Source: UBA10646 sp046296295 | GTDB taxonomy: Bacteria > Bacteroidota > Bacteroidia > Chitinophagales > Chitinophagaceae | Direction of reading: 5' to 3' | NCBI GenBank assembly: GCA_046296295.1 | Contig: JBKBLG010000013.1 | Span: 1-64,000, forward strand | Length of the DNA: 64,000 bases | In this document: one piece after another, positions 53,700 to 62,436 of the stretch | Numbering within the stretch: position 1 is the first letter of the stretch | How the letters are laid out: each line of letters opens with the position of its first letter | Made by a program: the position numbers and the translations under genes | Notes under the pieces: generated by a model | What the model was told of the DNA's origin: nothing | The model's database searches: none | The model's input: only the letters and a program-made list of their open reading frames with translations

Positions 53700-56600
53700 A
53701 TGACATATAAATCAATCGCAGAAACCAACAATTTCATTGTGTTGGATAAATTCACCAAGTATTCGGAGGTGAATGAAGCTCCTGCAGCTTATCAAACAGA
53801 GGCAGCACTTGAAAAGGAATTTATTCAAGACCTAATCCACCAAGGATATGAATATTTGAAAAATCTGAATTCACAAGAAGCAATGTTGGCGAATGTTAGA
53901 TTGCAATTGCAATCGCTGAACAATGTGGTATTTTCAGACGGTGAATGGGCTCGTTTTGTGGAAGAATATCTGGACAAACCAAGCGATAACCTTGTTGAGA
54001 AAACAAGAAAAATCCACAACGACTATATCTACGATTTCGTATTTGATGATGGGCATATCCAAAACATTTACTTGGTAGATAAGAAGAATATTACAAGAAA
54101 TAAAGTACAGGTCATTTCACAATTTGAACAAAAAGGCGCTCATGCCAATCGCTATGATGTAACCATTTTAGTAAATGGTTTGCCATTGGTTCAGGTGGAA
54201 TTAAAAAAGCGAGGCGTGGCTATTCGTGAAGCCTTTAACCAAGTTCACCGATACAGCAAAGAGAGTTTTAATAGCCAAAATTCATTATTCAAATACATTC
54301 AGCTTTTTGTCATTTCAAACGGTACTGATACCCGTTACTTTGCCAATACAACCAAACGTGACAAAAACAGCTTTGACTTTACGATGAATTGGGCAAAGGC
54401 TGACAATACACTCATAGAAGACCTAAAAGATTTTACGGCTACATTTTTTGAAAAAAGAGTATTGCTTAACGTGTTGCTCACCTATTCGGTTTTTGATACA
54501 AGCGATACACTTTTAATTATGCGACCGTATCAAATAGCTGCTACGGAAAGAATCTTATGGAAAATCAAAAGTTCTTACGAAGCTAAAAAATGGTCAATCA
54601 ATGAAGGAGGCGGATATATATGGCACACAACAGGTTCAGGAAAAACGCTTACTAGCTTTAAAGCTGCAAGATTAGCAACGCAATTGGATTTTATTGATAA
54701 AGTATTCTTTGTAGTTGACCGTAAAGATTTGGACTATCAAACGATGAAGGAATATCAGCGATTTTCTCCTGATAGTGTGAACGGTTCAGAAAGTACAGCG
54801 GGTTTAAAACGAAATATTGAAAAAGACGATAACAGGATTATTGTCACCACTATACAAAAGCTCAATAACCTCATCAAGAGTGAGAGCGATTTGGCAATTT
54901 ATCAAAAGCAAGTTGTTTTCATTTTTGATGAGTGCCATCGTTCGCAGTTTGGAGAAGCGCAAAAGAACTTAAAAAAGAAATTCAAAAAGTATTATCAATT
55001 TGGTTTTACAGGAACACCTATTTTCCCGCAAAATGCTTTAGGGGCAGAAACTACCGCCAGTGTTTTTGGTCGTGAATTGCACTCGTATGTCATTACAGAT
55101 GCGATTAGAGATGAAAAAGTACTAAAATTCAAAGTTGACTATAATGATGTTCGACCTAAGTTTAAAAGCATCGAAACCGAACAAGACGAGCAAAAACTGA
55201 ATGCGGCAGAAAACAAAAAAGCATTGCTTCATCCGGAACGTATAAAAGAAATAGCTCAATACATTTTACAAAATTATAGAATAAAAACGCACAGGACTCA
55301 GGGAAACAACAGAGGCTTCAATGCCATGTTTGCCGTAAGCAGTGTGGATGCAGCTAAATGCTATTACGAAGAATTAAACAAACTGCAAAAAGACAGTGAC
55401 AAGCCTTTAAAAATTGCGACAATCTTTTCTTTTGCCGCAAACGAGGAACAGAGTGCAATAGGTGAAATTATAGACGAGAATTTTGAGCCTTCGGCAATGG
55501 ATGTTACTGCCAAAGAGTTTCTGACCAAAGCAATCAATGACTATAACGCCATGTTCAAAACCAGTTATAGTGTTGATAGCAATGAATTTCAGAATTATTA
55601 CCGCGACCTTGCCAAACGTGTAAAAAACAAAGAGGTTGATTTAATCATTGTAGTCGGTATGTTCTTAACCGGGTTTGATGCGCCAACGCTCAACACTTTG
55701 TTTGTTGACAAGAATTTACGTTATCACGGTTTGATACAAGCCTTTTCTAGAACAAACCGAATTTATGATGCCACAAAGACCTTTGGCAACATTGTAACTT
55801 TCCGTGATTTAGAACAAGCAACTATCGATGCTATTACACTTTTTGGCGACAAGAATACCAAGAATGTAGTTCTTGAAAAGAGTTACAAAGAATACCTGGA
55901 AGGCTTTACAGATATTATTACAGGCGAAGCAAGAAGAGGTTATATTGAAGTAGTAAAAGAATTAAATGAGAAATTTCCTAACCCTGACGAAATCGTAAAA
56001 GAGAAAGACAAAAAGGAATTTGTAAAATTATTCGGGGAGTATTTGAGAATTGAAAACATACTCCAAAACTACGATGAGTTTAACCATCTCAAAACACTAC
56101 AAACGATTGACATCAACAATCCAGAAGCTGTCGAAGAATTTAAAAAGACTCATTTCATATCGGATGAGGACTTTGCAACTATGCAGCAAATTGAATTGCT
56201 CAAAGAACGGACAGTGCAGGATTATCGCTCTACTTACAATGATATTCGTGATTGGTTAAGACGAGAGAAAAGCGGTAAAGAGCCGGAAAAATCTACCATC
56301 GACTGGGATGATGTTGTGTTTGAAGTTGACTTGCTGAAATCGCAGGAAATAAACCTTGATTACATTCTTGAATTGATTTTTGAACATAACAAGAAAAACA
56401 AAAACAAAACTGACTTAATCGATGAAATTCGTAGGGTGATACGTGCAAGTGTAGGGAATAGAGCAAAAGAGAGTTTGGTTGTAGATTTCATCAACGAAAC
56501 CGACCTTGACACGCTACAAGACAAAGCGAATGTTATAGATTCATTTTTTGTATTTGCGCAAAACAAGCAAAAAGAAGAAGCACAAGAATTAATTAGAGAA

Positions 56601-56804
56601 GAAAATCTAAATGAAGAAGCTGCCAAGCGTTATATAACCGCTTCTTTAAAGCGAGAATATGCCAGCGAAAACGGAACAGAACTCAATGCACTTTTACCGA
56701 AAATGAGCCCTTTAAATCCTCAGTATTTGACTAAAAAGCAAACAGTATTTCAAAAGTTAGTTTCGTTTGTAGAGAAGTATAAAGGAGTTGGAGGTCAGCT
56801 TTAA
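53700..56804 (+). CDS. hsdR: Type I restriction endonuclease subunit R
   Basis: A 1034-residue HsdR. The N-terminal nuclease domain has D in RYDVTILVNGLP and the E-x-K in QVELKKRG (PD-(D/E)XK). The translocase motor follows: HTTGSGKTLTSFKAA (Walker A), FIFDECHRSQFGE (DECH), FTGTPIF (motif III), MFLTGFDAPTLNTLFVDK and IQAFSRTNRIYD (motifs V and VI). The C-terminal helical region binds the M/S core. All three subunits appear intact, so the system is probably active. Confidence 0.95.
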   Translation: MTYKSIAETNNFIVLDKFTKYSEVNEAPAAYQTEAALEKEFIQDLIHQGYEYLKNLNSQEAMLANVRLQLQSLNNVVFSDGEWARFVEEYLDKPSDNLVEKTRKIHNDYIYDFVFDDGHIQNIYLVDKKNITRNKVQVISQFEQKGAHANRYDVTILVNGLPLVQVELKKRGVAIREAFNQVHRYSKESFNSQNSLFKYIQLFVISNGTDTRYFANTTKRDKNSFDFTMNWAKADNTLIEDLKDFTATFFEKRVLLNVLLTYSVFDTSDTLLIMRPYQIAATERILWKIKSSYEAKKWSINEGGGYIWHTTGSGKTLTSFKAARLATQLDFIDKVFFVVDRKDLDYQTMKEYQRFSPDSVNGSESTAGLKRNIEKDDNRIIVTTIQKLNNLIKSESDLAIYQKQVVFIFDECHRSQFGEAQKNLKKKFKKYYQFGFTGTPIFPQNALGAETTASVFGRELHSYVITDAIRDEKVLKFKVDYNDVRPKFKSIETEQDEQKLNAAENKKALLHPERIKEIAQYILQNYRIKTHRTQGNNRGFNAMFAVSSVDAAKCYYEELNKLQKDSDKPLKIATIFSFAANEEQSAIGEIIDENFEPSAMDVTAKEFLTKAINDYNAMFKTSYSVDSNEFQNYYRDLAKRVKNKEVDLIIVVGMFLTGFDAPTLNTLFVDKNLRYHGLIQAFSRTNRIYDATKTFGNIVTFRDLEQATIDAITLFGDKNTKNVVLEKSYKEYLEGFTDIITGEARRGYIEVVKELNEKFPNPDEIVKEKDKKEFVKLFGEYLRIENILQNYDEFNHLKTLQTIDINNPEAVEEFKKTHFISDEDFATMQQIELLKERTVQDYRSTYNDIRDWLRREKSGKEPEKSTIDWDDVVFEVDLLKSQEINLDYILELIFEHNKKNKNKTDLIDEIRRVIRASVGNRAKESLVVDFINETDLDTLQDKANVIDSFFVFAQNKQKEEAQELIREENLNEEAAKRYITASLKREYASENGTELNALLPKMSPLNPQYLTKKQTVFQKLVSFVEKYKGVGGQL

Positions 56805-56858
56805 ATGAGAAAATAAGGTTTTAAACGCATATTAGGTAAGCAAGAATTACATTTAAAA

Positions 56859-57029
56859 ATGACTAACAATGCACAACATAACGACATCATATTTTACAAC
56901 ACCCCCACCGGTGATGTGAAAAATGTAAATGGCAAATGCTCGAAAAATTCGAGTAGTTCCGATGTTGAACTATTTCCATTTTGGAAACAGTTCAGTGGGG
57001 TGGCGGCCAATAGTAAAAACCTGCAATAA
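56859..57029 (+). pseudogene. Possible remnant of a RhuM-family gene
   Basis: A 56-residue frame whose first 21 residues (MTNNAQHNDIIFYNTPTGDVK) resemble the N-terminus of RhuM-family proteins, which often occur next to type I restriction loci. After residue 21 the similarity stops and the rest (NVNGKCSKNSSSSDVELFPF) is unlike that family. It reads as the leading end of a gene joined to other sequence. The match is short; a small genuine gene is not excluded. Confidence 0.35.
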
Positions 57030-57039
57030 AAAACACACC

Positions 57040-58044
57040 ATGCAGTTAAAACAAGAACTCATACAGCAAATACAGTCCATCATTGCTACGGCAAAAGAAA
57101 GAGCAATCCGTTCGGTAGATACTGAACGGGTATTGATGTATTGGCAAATTGGGCAGGTAATACAGGAAGAAGAGCAGCAGGGCAAAGAACGGGCAGGCTA
57201 TGGTGAGTTTCTGATTAAGTCATTGTCCGAAACCTTGCAACCCCAGTTTGGCAGTGGCTTTTCTGTACGGCAGTTGGAAATGTGCCGCCAGTTTTACCGC
57301 ACTTTCCCAAATACGAACGCACTGCGTTCGCAATTCAGCTGGACACACTACCGCACCCTGATACGCATTGAAAATCAAGACAAAAGAGAGTTTTACATAG
57401 CCGAAGCAGCCAAAAATAACTGGACTGCCCGGCAATTGGAACGGCAGGTAAATAGCCAGCTTTTTGAAAGGTTGCTCCTAAGCAATGATGTAAAAGAGGT
57501 GCTGGCCGTAGCAAGGGATGAAAAACAACCCTCCGATGCCAAAGAAATCATCAAAGATCCTATGGTACTGGAGTTTTTGGGTTTAAAGAGGGAGGCGGCT
57601 TATTACGAGAAAGATTTGGAAGCTGCCATTATAACTCATCTGCAGGATTTTCTGTTGGAGATTGGAAATGGTTTTTCGTTTGTGGCAAGGCAAAAACGCA
57701 TACACATAGAAGGCGATGAATTTTCTATTGACCTGGTATTTTACAACAGGCTGCTGCAATGTTTTGTCTTGTTTGAAATAAAAACCACCAAGCTCACCCA
57801 TCAGGATATTGGGCAGTTGCAGATGTATGTAAACTATTACGACCGTTTTGAAAAACAGGAATTTGAAAACCCTACCATCGGCATTTTATTATGTGCCGAT
57901 AAAAACGATGCAGTGGTAAAAATTACACTGCCCGAAAACAATAAAACCATTATAGCAAGCAAATACCAATTGTATTTGCCAACCGAACAGCAGTTGATTG
58001 ATGAAGTGAAAAAGGAAATCGAAAAATTAGACCATGAAAAATGA
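57040..58044 (+). CDS. YhcG-family PD-(D/E)XK nuclease (DUF1016)
   Basis: A 334-residue protein with the two-part DUF1016 layout. The N-terminal winged-helix part (residues 1-160; VLMYWQIGQVIQEEEQQGKERAGYGEFLIKSLSETL, LSW-like FSWTHYRTLIRI) precedes a nuclease domain with D in FSIDLVFYNRLLQCFVLFEIKT (D...E-x-K). These proteins are DNA- or tRNA-modifying/nicking nucleases found in defence and mobile regions. The ATG at 57040 is chosen; the frame opens at 56929 but overlaps the remnant. It begins a tight cluster with the next two genes. Confidence 0.88.
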   Translation: MQLKQELIQQIQSIIATAKERAIRSVDTERVLMYWQIGQVIQEEEQQGKERAGYGEFLIKSLSETLQPQFGSGFSVRQLEMCRQFYRTFPNTNALRSQFSWTHYRTLIRIENQDKREFYIAEAAKNNWTARQLERQVNSQLFERLLLSNDVKEVLAVARDEKQPSDAKEIIKDPMVLEFLGLKREAAYYEKDLEAAIITHLQDFLLEIGNGFSFVARQKRIHIEGDEFSIDLVFYNRLLQCFVLFEIKTTKLTHQDIGQLQMYVNYYDRFEKQEFENPTIGILLCADKNDAVVKITLPENNKTIIASKYQLYLPTEQQLIDEVKKEIEKLDHEK

Positions 58045-58071
58045 TTAGTTGTTAATGATAAATTGTAAACG

Positions 58072-58434
58072 TTGAGCAAAGAAAATGTCATAAAGCAAAA
58101 GAGTTTTGATTTTGCCATACGCATAGTAAAACTTTATCAGTATTTGAAAGCTGATAAACAGGAGTATGTTATGTCAAAACAGCTTTTAAGAAGTGGCACC
58201 GCTGTAGGGGCCATGATAAGAGAGGCAGAACACAGCGAAAGCAAAGCTGACTTTATACATAAGCTTTCAATTGCTCAAAAGGAAATTAATGAAACGCTGT
58301 ATTGGCTGGAATTGCTGCAAGCAACAGACTATTTAAATGCAAATGAATTTGAGAGCATAAATGCCGATGCAACAGAAATCATCAAACTTATTACAGCCAT
58401 CATCAAAACAACCAAACAAAACATTAATAATTAA
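58072..58434 (+). CDS. Four-helix-bundle protein (23S rRNA intervening-sequence type)
   Basis: A 120-residue protein matching the small four-helix family first described from 23S rRNA intervening sequences: FDFAIRIVKLYQYL, MSKQLLRSGTAVGAMIREAEHSESKADFIHKLSIAQKEINETLYWLELLQ. In many mobile or defence islands it occurs as a stand-alone gene, probably forming a pentamer. A TTG at 58072 is the start. It lies 27 bases after the nuclease gene and 17 bases before the Argonaute-like gene. Confidence 0.85.
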   Translation: MSKENVIKQKSFDFAIRIVKLYQYLKADKQEYVMSKQLLRSGTAVGAMIREAEHSESKADFIHKLSIAQKEINETLYWLELLQATDYLNANEFESINADATEIIKLITAIIKTTKQNINN

Positions 58435-58451
58435 CAATTAATAATTCACCA

Positions 58452-60527
58452 TTGCAGGAACTTCTCTTAAATATCATTCCTTTCAATCCTCCGGCAGGTA
58501 AACAAACTTTTGCATTCTACAGGCAGAAGCAGCCTGGTTATTATCCGGTGTTTAAAGGTGATTTGCAAGGGTTACTTGATGGTAAACTTTCTGCATTGGA
58601 ATTGCTGGAATTAGAAAAGCTGTACACCGATTTTCAGCCACCCAGAGAAGGTGCAATACTGTTGGATATTGATTTATCTGTAAGCACCCGATTTGCCAAT
58701 CATTACTATCGTTACCTGATTAGAAAACACTTTGAAGGAATTGCTGACATCATGCACCAGGACTTTACCAGCGAAACAGAAGTATGGTTTCACAGTCCTG
58801 AGAAAAGCACTGCCAAATACAAAGTGTACAACCAGTTTACGCTGAAAGTGCAGTATGGCAGGGTAACAGATAAACCCGAGTTGGTACTTTCTTATGATGG
58901 CACTACCAAAGTATTTGCAAAGCCCGTTTCGGAGATTTACAACTTCAATACCAACCTGTACAACTGGGTAGTTTGTAATGGCGTTATCTACAAATGGAAA
59001 TTCAGACCACAGGAAGTAATCAACCAGCCGCAGAACTGTTACCCTATTCTGAGCAATGAACTAAAACCACATTTGGAGATTGCTTTTGATGTGCCGGACT
59101 TGAAAAACCGTTACCCCAAGTACTTGAATATTCTGCATGATTTTTACATCAAGTATCTAAATACGCCAGCCTTCCGCAAAATCATTCCTATAACCGAAGA
59201 AGGTTTTTATCGGCCGCAGGTGGAGCAATACCGTGTCATTAGTTCAAGCTCCAACGACTTGTTATATGCCGGTGGCAGAACAGGTAAAGAACCAAAGAAA
59301 GATTTTAAGTCAAAAGGTCCTTACCAATTGCCACAGAAGCCCAGCAACTTCAAATTCTTTTTCATTTATCAAAAGGCAGACAAAGCTACTGCCGTAACTG
59401 AGCTATACAGGTATTTGCACAGTGGATGGAAAGACGACCGTTTTCCATTTCCAAAAATGCAGGACTATATCAAAGTGCCTTTTGAGTTAGACATTACTAA
59501 GAATGTAGAGTTTGAAAGCGTTGAAAATGCAGTAGCGGATGTTCGCAATGCTGTAAAGAATGCAGACTGGCTTCCTGATACGCAATACATGGCACTCTTT
59601 GTAAACCCTGTGCCCAAATTAGAGAAAGACGAAACCCGGAAGAACATTTACTATAAGATCAAAGAAATCCTTTTGTATGAAGGTGTGCTTTCGCAGGTAA
59701 TCAAAAGTGAGCATCTGTATAAAAACGGAAAGCCAAATTCATACTTCAACACGTTCCTGCCACACATCGAAATTGCCATGCTGGCAAAATTGGGTGGTGT
59801 GCCCTGGAGGCTAAACAGGCCAACCAACAATGAACTCATTGTGGGGGTTGGTGCATTCTATTCTGTTACCCGTAAATCAAGATTTGTTGGTTCAGCTTTC
59901 TGCTTTAATAATGAGGGCATCTTTAAAGGCTTTGATTGCTTTAAAGGAGATGATACCATAAGTCTTGCAGGTTCCATCAGGGAGGCAGTAGCGAAGTTCA
60001 TTGCAGTAAATTATACCGCTTCACGGTTGGTTATTCACTTCTACAAAGACATTGGTAAAAAGGAATTAGAACCCATCCTGCGAACACTGCACACCTTGGG
60101 CTTAAATATACCTGTGATAGTCGTTACCATCAATAAAACAGAAAGCAAGGAGTTGTTAGGCTTTGATGTAAGCGATGCGGAGAACCTGATGCCTTACAGT
60201 GGCACAATTGTAAAAGTGGGCAAGTCTGAATACCTGTTATTCAACAATACCCGGTACGATGCAACCTCAAAGCCGGCACAAAAGGAATATCACTTTCCGG
60301 TGAAGATTGCTTTATCCTCAACTGTAGAAGGCATGTTAGAGGATATGAATTTGGTTGAGCAGCTTATTGACCAGGTATATCAATTCAGTCGCATGTACTG
60401 GAAAAGCACCAATCAGCAAAGTTTACCTGTTACCATCAAATACCCAGAAATGGTGGCCGAGATATTCCCCTACTTCACCCACGACAAACTTCCAGACCAC
60501 GGAAAAGAAAGTCTTTGGTTTTTGTAA
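58452..60527 (+). CDS. Argonaute-like protein with predicted inactive PIWI domain
   Basis: A 691-residue protein recognised as prokaryotic Argonaute by its C-terminal half. The MID-like segment is YYKIKEILLYEGVLSQVIKSEHL (about 400-422). The PIWI domain follows with IEIAMLAKLGGVPWRL (440-453), LIVGVGAFYS (462-471), RLVIHFYKDIGKKELEPIL (525-543), IPVIVVTINKTES and a C-terminal SLPVTIKYPEMVAEIF. The first catalytic Asp of the DEDX tetrad is a glycine (VGVGA), and the last position (IKYPEM) lacks the usual His/Asp. It is therefore probably a guide-binding, non-slicing Argonaute. The N-terminal 300 residues match nothing I can name. A TTG at 58452 is the start. Confidence 0.72.
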   Translation: MQELLLNIIPFNPPAGKQTFAFYRQKQPGYYPVFKGDLQGLLDGKLSALELLELEKLYTDFQPPREGAILLDIDLSVSTRFANHYYRYLIRKHFEGIADIMHQDFTSETEVWFHSPEKSTAKYKVYNQFTLKVQYGRVTDKPELVLSYDGTTKVFAKPVSEIYNFNTNLYNWVVCNGVIYKWKFRPQEVINQPQNCYPILSNELKPHLEIAFDVPDLKNRYPKYLNILHDFYIKYLNTPAFRKIIPITEEGFYRPQVEQYRVISSSSNDLLYAGGRTGKEPKKDFKSKGPYQLPQKPSNFKFFFIYQKADKATAVTELYRYLHSGWKDDRFPFPKMQDYIKVPFELDITKNVEFESVENAVADVRNAVKNADWLPDTQYMALFVNPVPKLEKDETRKNIYYKIKEILLYEGVLSQVIKSEHLYKNGKPNSYFNTFLPHIEIAMLAKLGGVPWRLNRPTNNELIVGVGAFYSVTRKSRFVGSAFCFNNEGIFKGFDCFKGDDTISLAGSIREAVAKFIAVNYTASRLVIHFYKDIGKKELEPILRTLHTLGLNIPVIVVTINKTESKELLGFDVSDAENLMPYSGTIVKVGKSEYLLFNNTRYDATSKPAQKEYHFPVKIALSSTVEGMLEDMNLVEQLIDQVYQFSRMYWKSTNQQSLPVTIKYPEMVAEIFPYFTHDKLPDHGKESLWFL

Positions 60528-60534
60528 ATTCTCT

Positions 60535-60584
60535 ATTTTCTTATTTAAGCATTTGCTAAAATAAGAAAATATGTATTACCTTTG
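60535..60584 (+). promoter_or_regulatory. ArsR operator and promoter
   Basis: A 36 bp near-perfect palindrome with 12 bp arms (ATTTTCTTATTT at 60535-60546, AAATAAGAAAAT at 60559-60570) and an inner AGCA/TGCT. The -7 box TACCTTTG lies at 60577-60584 and a TTTG at 60552-60555 fits the -33 element. ArsR repressors bind such palindromes between the promoter elements, and the ATG at 60606 follows the expected start of transcription. Confidence 0.75.
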
Positions 60585-60605
60585 TCCGTACAATTCAAAA
60601 TTGAT

Positions 60606-60983
60606 ATGGATAAGAACACTTGTATAAGGGTACTTGCAGACCATCAGCAAATTAAAGAGTGTAAGCAAAAAATCAAGGCAAATGCACCATCATTGCAGCA
60701 GCTAAGTAAGGTTTTAGAGCTTGCAGCCAATGATGTTCGCCTAAAAATTCTATACCTGCTTGAAGAAGAAAAGGAGCTTTGCCCTTGTGATATTAGCGAC
60801 ATACTTGAAATGAGTATTCCGGCAGTATCACAACATCTTAGAAAATTGAAAGACGGTAATATTATTGAAGCCCGGAGAGAAGCACAAACTATATTCTATT
60901 CGCTGAAAGAGGAAAACCTCAAAATCCTAAAGCCATTCTTTAAGTACATCAATCAGCAAAATCTTAAACCGGTAGCAGTATGA
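60606..60983 (+). CDS. ArsR-family metalloregulator
   Basis: A 125-residue winged-helix protein. ASKVLELAANDVRLKILYLLEEEKELCPCDISDILEMSIPAVSQHLRKLKDGNIIEARREAQTIFYSL is the ArsR/SmtB fold. The sensing motif is ELCPCDIS (the CxC position of the recognition-helix-proximal site). It is expected to repress the operon by binding the palindrome just upstream and to release on metal. The ATG at 60606 is used; the TTG at 60582 lies in the -7 box. Confidence 0.88.
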   Translation: MDKNTCIRVLADHQQIKECKQKIKANAPSLQQLSKVLELAANDVRLKILYLLEEEKELCPCDISDILEMSIPAVSQHLRKLKDGNIIEARREAQTIFYSLKEENLKILKPFFKYINQQNLKPVAV

Positions 60984-61588
60984 GTAACAATAAATCATCA
61001 GGCTCACTTTTAGGTGCAGGCGTACTATCTGCAATTGCGGCTTCCTTGTGTTGCATTACACCTGTTTTGGCACTTATAGCAGGCAGCAGTGGTATTGCTT
61101 CTACCTTTTCATGGATTGAGCCTGCAAGACCTTACCTAATAGGTTTAAGCATTGTTGTTTTGGCATTCGCCTGGTATCAAAAATTAAAACCGGTAAAGGC
61201 AGATGATTGTGGTTGTGCGGTTGATGAAAAGCCAAAATTCATTCAATCAAAATTGTTTCTGTTAATCGTAACCGTTTTTGCAGCATTAATGATTGCTTTC
61301 CCTTATTACTCAAAAATATTCTTTCCCAAGTATGAAAAGCAGGTAATCGTTGTAGAGAAATCAAATATACAAACAGCAGCATTTAATATAGATGGAATGA
61401 GTTGTCAGGGTTGCGAAGAAGAAGTAAAACATGAAGTCAATAAATTACAAGGCATTATTAAAACCGATGTTTCCTATCATAATAAAAATGCTGTCATTCA
61501 GTTTGATAATACAAAAACCAATCTTGCTGAAATAGAAAAAGCAATTAATTCTACAGGCTATACAGTAACTAAAACAACATCAAAGTAA
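60980..61588 (+). CDS. MerTP: mercuric transport protein with MerP-like domain
   Basis: A 202-residue fusion. The N-terminal MerT part has three membrane helices; the first contains the vicinal cysteines in ASLCCITPVLALIAGSSGIAS, and CGCA follows the second. The C-terminal MerP-like heavy-metal-associated domain has DGMSCQGCEEEVKHEVNKL (MxCxxC). MerT/MerP move Hg(II) from the periplasm inward for MerA. No merA is visible, so mercury reduction is not supported here. It overlaps arsR by four bases. Confidence 0.9.
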   Translation: MSNNKSSGSLLGAGVLSAIAASLCCITPVLALIAGSSGIASTFSWIEPARPYLIGLSIVVLAFAWYQKLKPVKADDCGCAVDEKPKFIQSKLFLLIVTVFAALMIAFPYYSKIFFPKYEKQVIVVEKSNIQTAAFNIDGMSCQGCEEEVKHEVNKLQGIIKTDVSYHNKNAVIQFDNTKTNLAEIEKAINSTGYTVTKTTSK

Positions 61589-61795
61589 ATGGAAATCATA
61601 CTTCAGTCAACAATAACTTGCCCAGCTTGTGGGCATAAGAAAGTAGAAGAAATGCCAACTAACGCCTGTCAATATTTCTATGAATGTGAAAACTGTAAAA
61701 CAGTATTGAAGCCAAAGCAAGGTGATTGCTGTGTCTATTGCAGCTATGGTACTGTAAAGTGTCCACCAATGCAGGAAGGAAAACATTGTTGCTAA
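61589..61795 (+). CDS. GDCCVxC-motif small cysteine-rich protein
   Basis: A 68-residue protein with nine or more cysteines: ITCPACGHKK, YECENCKTVLKPKQGDCCVYCSYGTVKCPP and a C-terminal HCC. The GDCCVYC segment names a small family regularly placed after merTP in Bacteroidota. It likely binds Hg or related thiophilic metal in the cytosol and may pass it on. It begins directly after the merTP stop. Confidence 0.88.
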   Translation: MEIILQSTITCPACGHKKVEEMPTNACQYFYECENCKTVLKPKQGDCCVYCSYGTVKCPPMQEGKHCC

Positions 61796-61854
61796 TTCAT
61801 TTCCACTGTAACATTAATAATTCATTTCTTAGGGCATTCCCCTGCGGGTTGGGC

Positions 61855-61983
61855 TTTCCGCTACAAATGAAACGAAGTGTAATTCACGAACACCGTTATG
61901 AAAATAATATGCCGTGAGTAATCTTTTGCTGAAGGCAAAAGGATTTCCGCTTCAAATGGAGCGAAGCGTAATTCACGAATACC
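61855..61983. repeat. 40 bp direct repeats beginning the non-coding end
   Basis: Two copies at 61855-61894 and 61944-61983 start TTTCCGCT and end AATTCACGAA(C/T)ACC, with five differences by my count. A diverged third copy lies near 63107. Confidence 0.7.
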
Positions 61984-62087
61984 AAAATCAAACAAAAATT
62001 ACATTCGTAATCCCTAATGCAGAAAAAAGCGGTGTTCGTTCCTCACGAATTTATTGAACCCACCCAGCCAACGCACAAGCACGGCTT

Positions 62088-62139
62088 ATGCAGTGGCTAA
62101 CCCATCCCGAAAGCTTTCGGGACCACCCTTCCACTGCAT
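62088..62139. repeat. Nested inverted repeat H1
   Basis: Outer arms ATGCAGTGG / CCACTGCAT around the perfect 16 bp palindrome CCCGAAAGCTTTCGGG (62106-62121). Confidence 0.8.
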
Positions 62140-62171
62140 CTATGGTGTTGCCGCCATTTTTAACTGTCATA

Positions 62172-62269
62172 CTTTTTGTTGCTATGCTCCCCACGCTTTT
62201 GGCACATTGCCTGTTCCGCTTTGCTGCACAGCCAAAGAGCCAAGCCAACCCAAGCATAGCAACAAAAAG
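62172..62269. repeat. Long inverted repeat H2
   Basis: Perfect 17 bp arms (CTTTTTGTTGCTATGCT and its complement AGCATAGCAACAAAAAG), with inner CTTTTGGC / GCCAAAG. Confidence 0.85.
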
Positions 62270-62331
62270 CCGCTACACTCCAACCACCACCACCGTTTCG
62301 CTTATGCCAGTATAAAAAATGGCGGAAGCAT

Positions 62332-62436
62332 ACTTAAACATAATGCGGTCTTATGTGTTCGCTTCGCACAGCCACCCCACGCTTATGCAAGCATCCCAAC
62401 GCAGTGGCTGTCACATAAGTCGCCATTATGTTAAGT
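62332..62436. repeat. Long imperfect inverted repeat H3, attC-like shape
   Basis: Imperfect arms of about 25 bases (62332-62357 and 62412-62436), with a second inner stem CAGCCAC / GTGGCTG. The ends read ACTTAAAC and GTTAAGT, close to the RYYYAAC and GTTRRRY ends of integron attC sites; no integron integrase is visible, so that resemblance is only suggestive. Confidence 0.65.

Noticed and set aside
60980..61795. Full mercury-resistance operon
   Set aside because: Transport and binding genes are present, but no merA or merB reductase/lyase gene is seen, so only uptake/binding can be claimed.
62054..62434. Possible 126-residue protein in the inverted-repeat region
   Set aside because: Composition is proline/histidine/serine-rich, the frame coincides with long palindromes, and overlapping frames are equally open. 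No domain or start signal supports it.
62332..62436. A definite integron attC site
   Set aside because: Only the outermost bases resemble R'' and R' boxes, one with an extra A, and no IntI-type integrase is in the window. Kept as a shape resemblance only.
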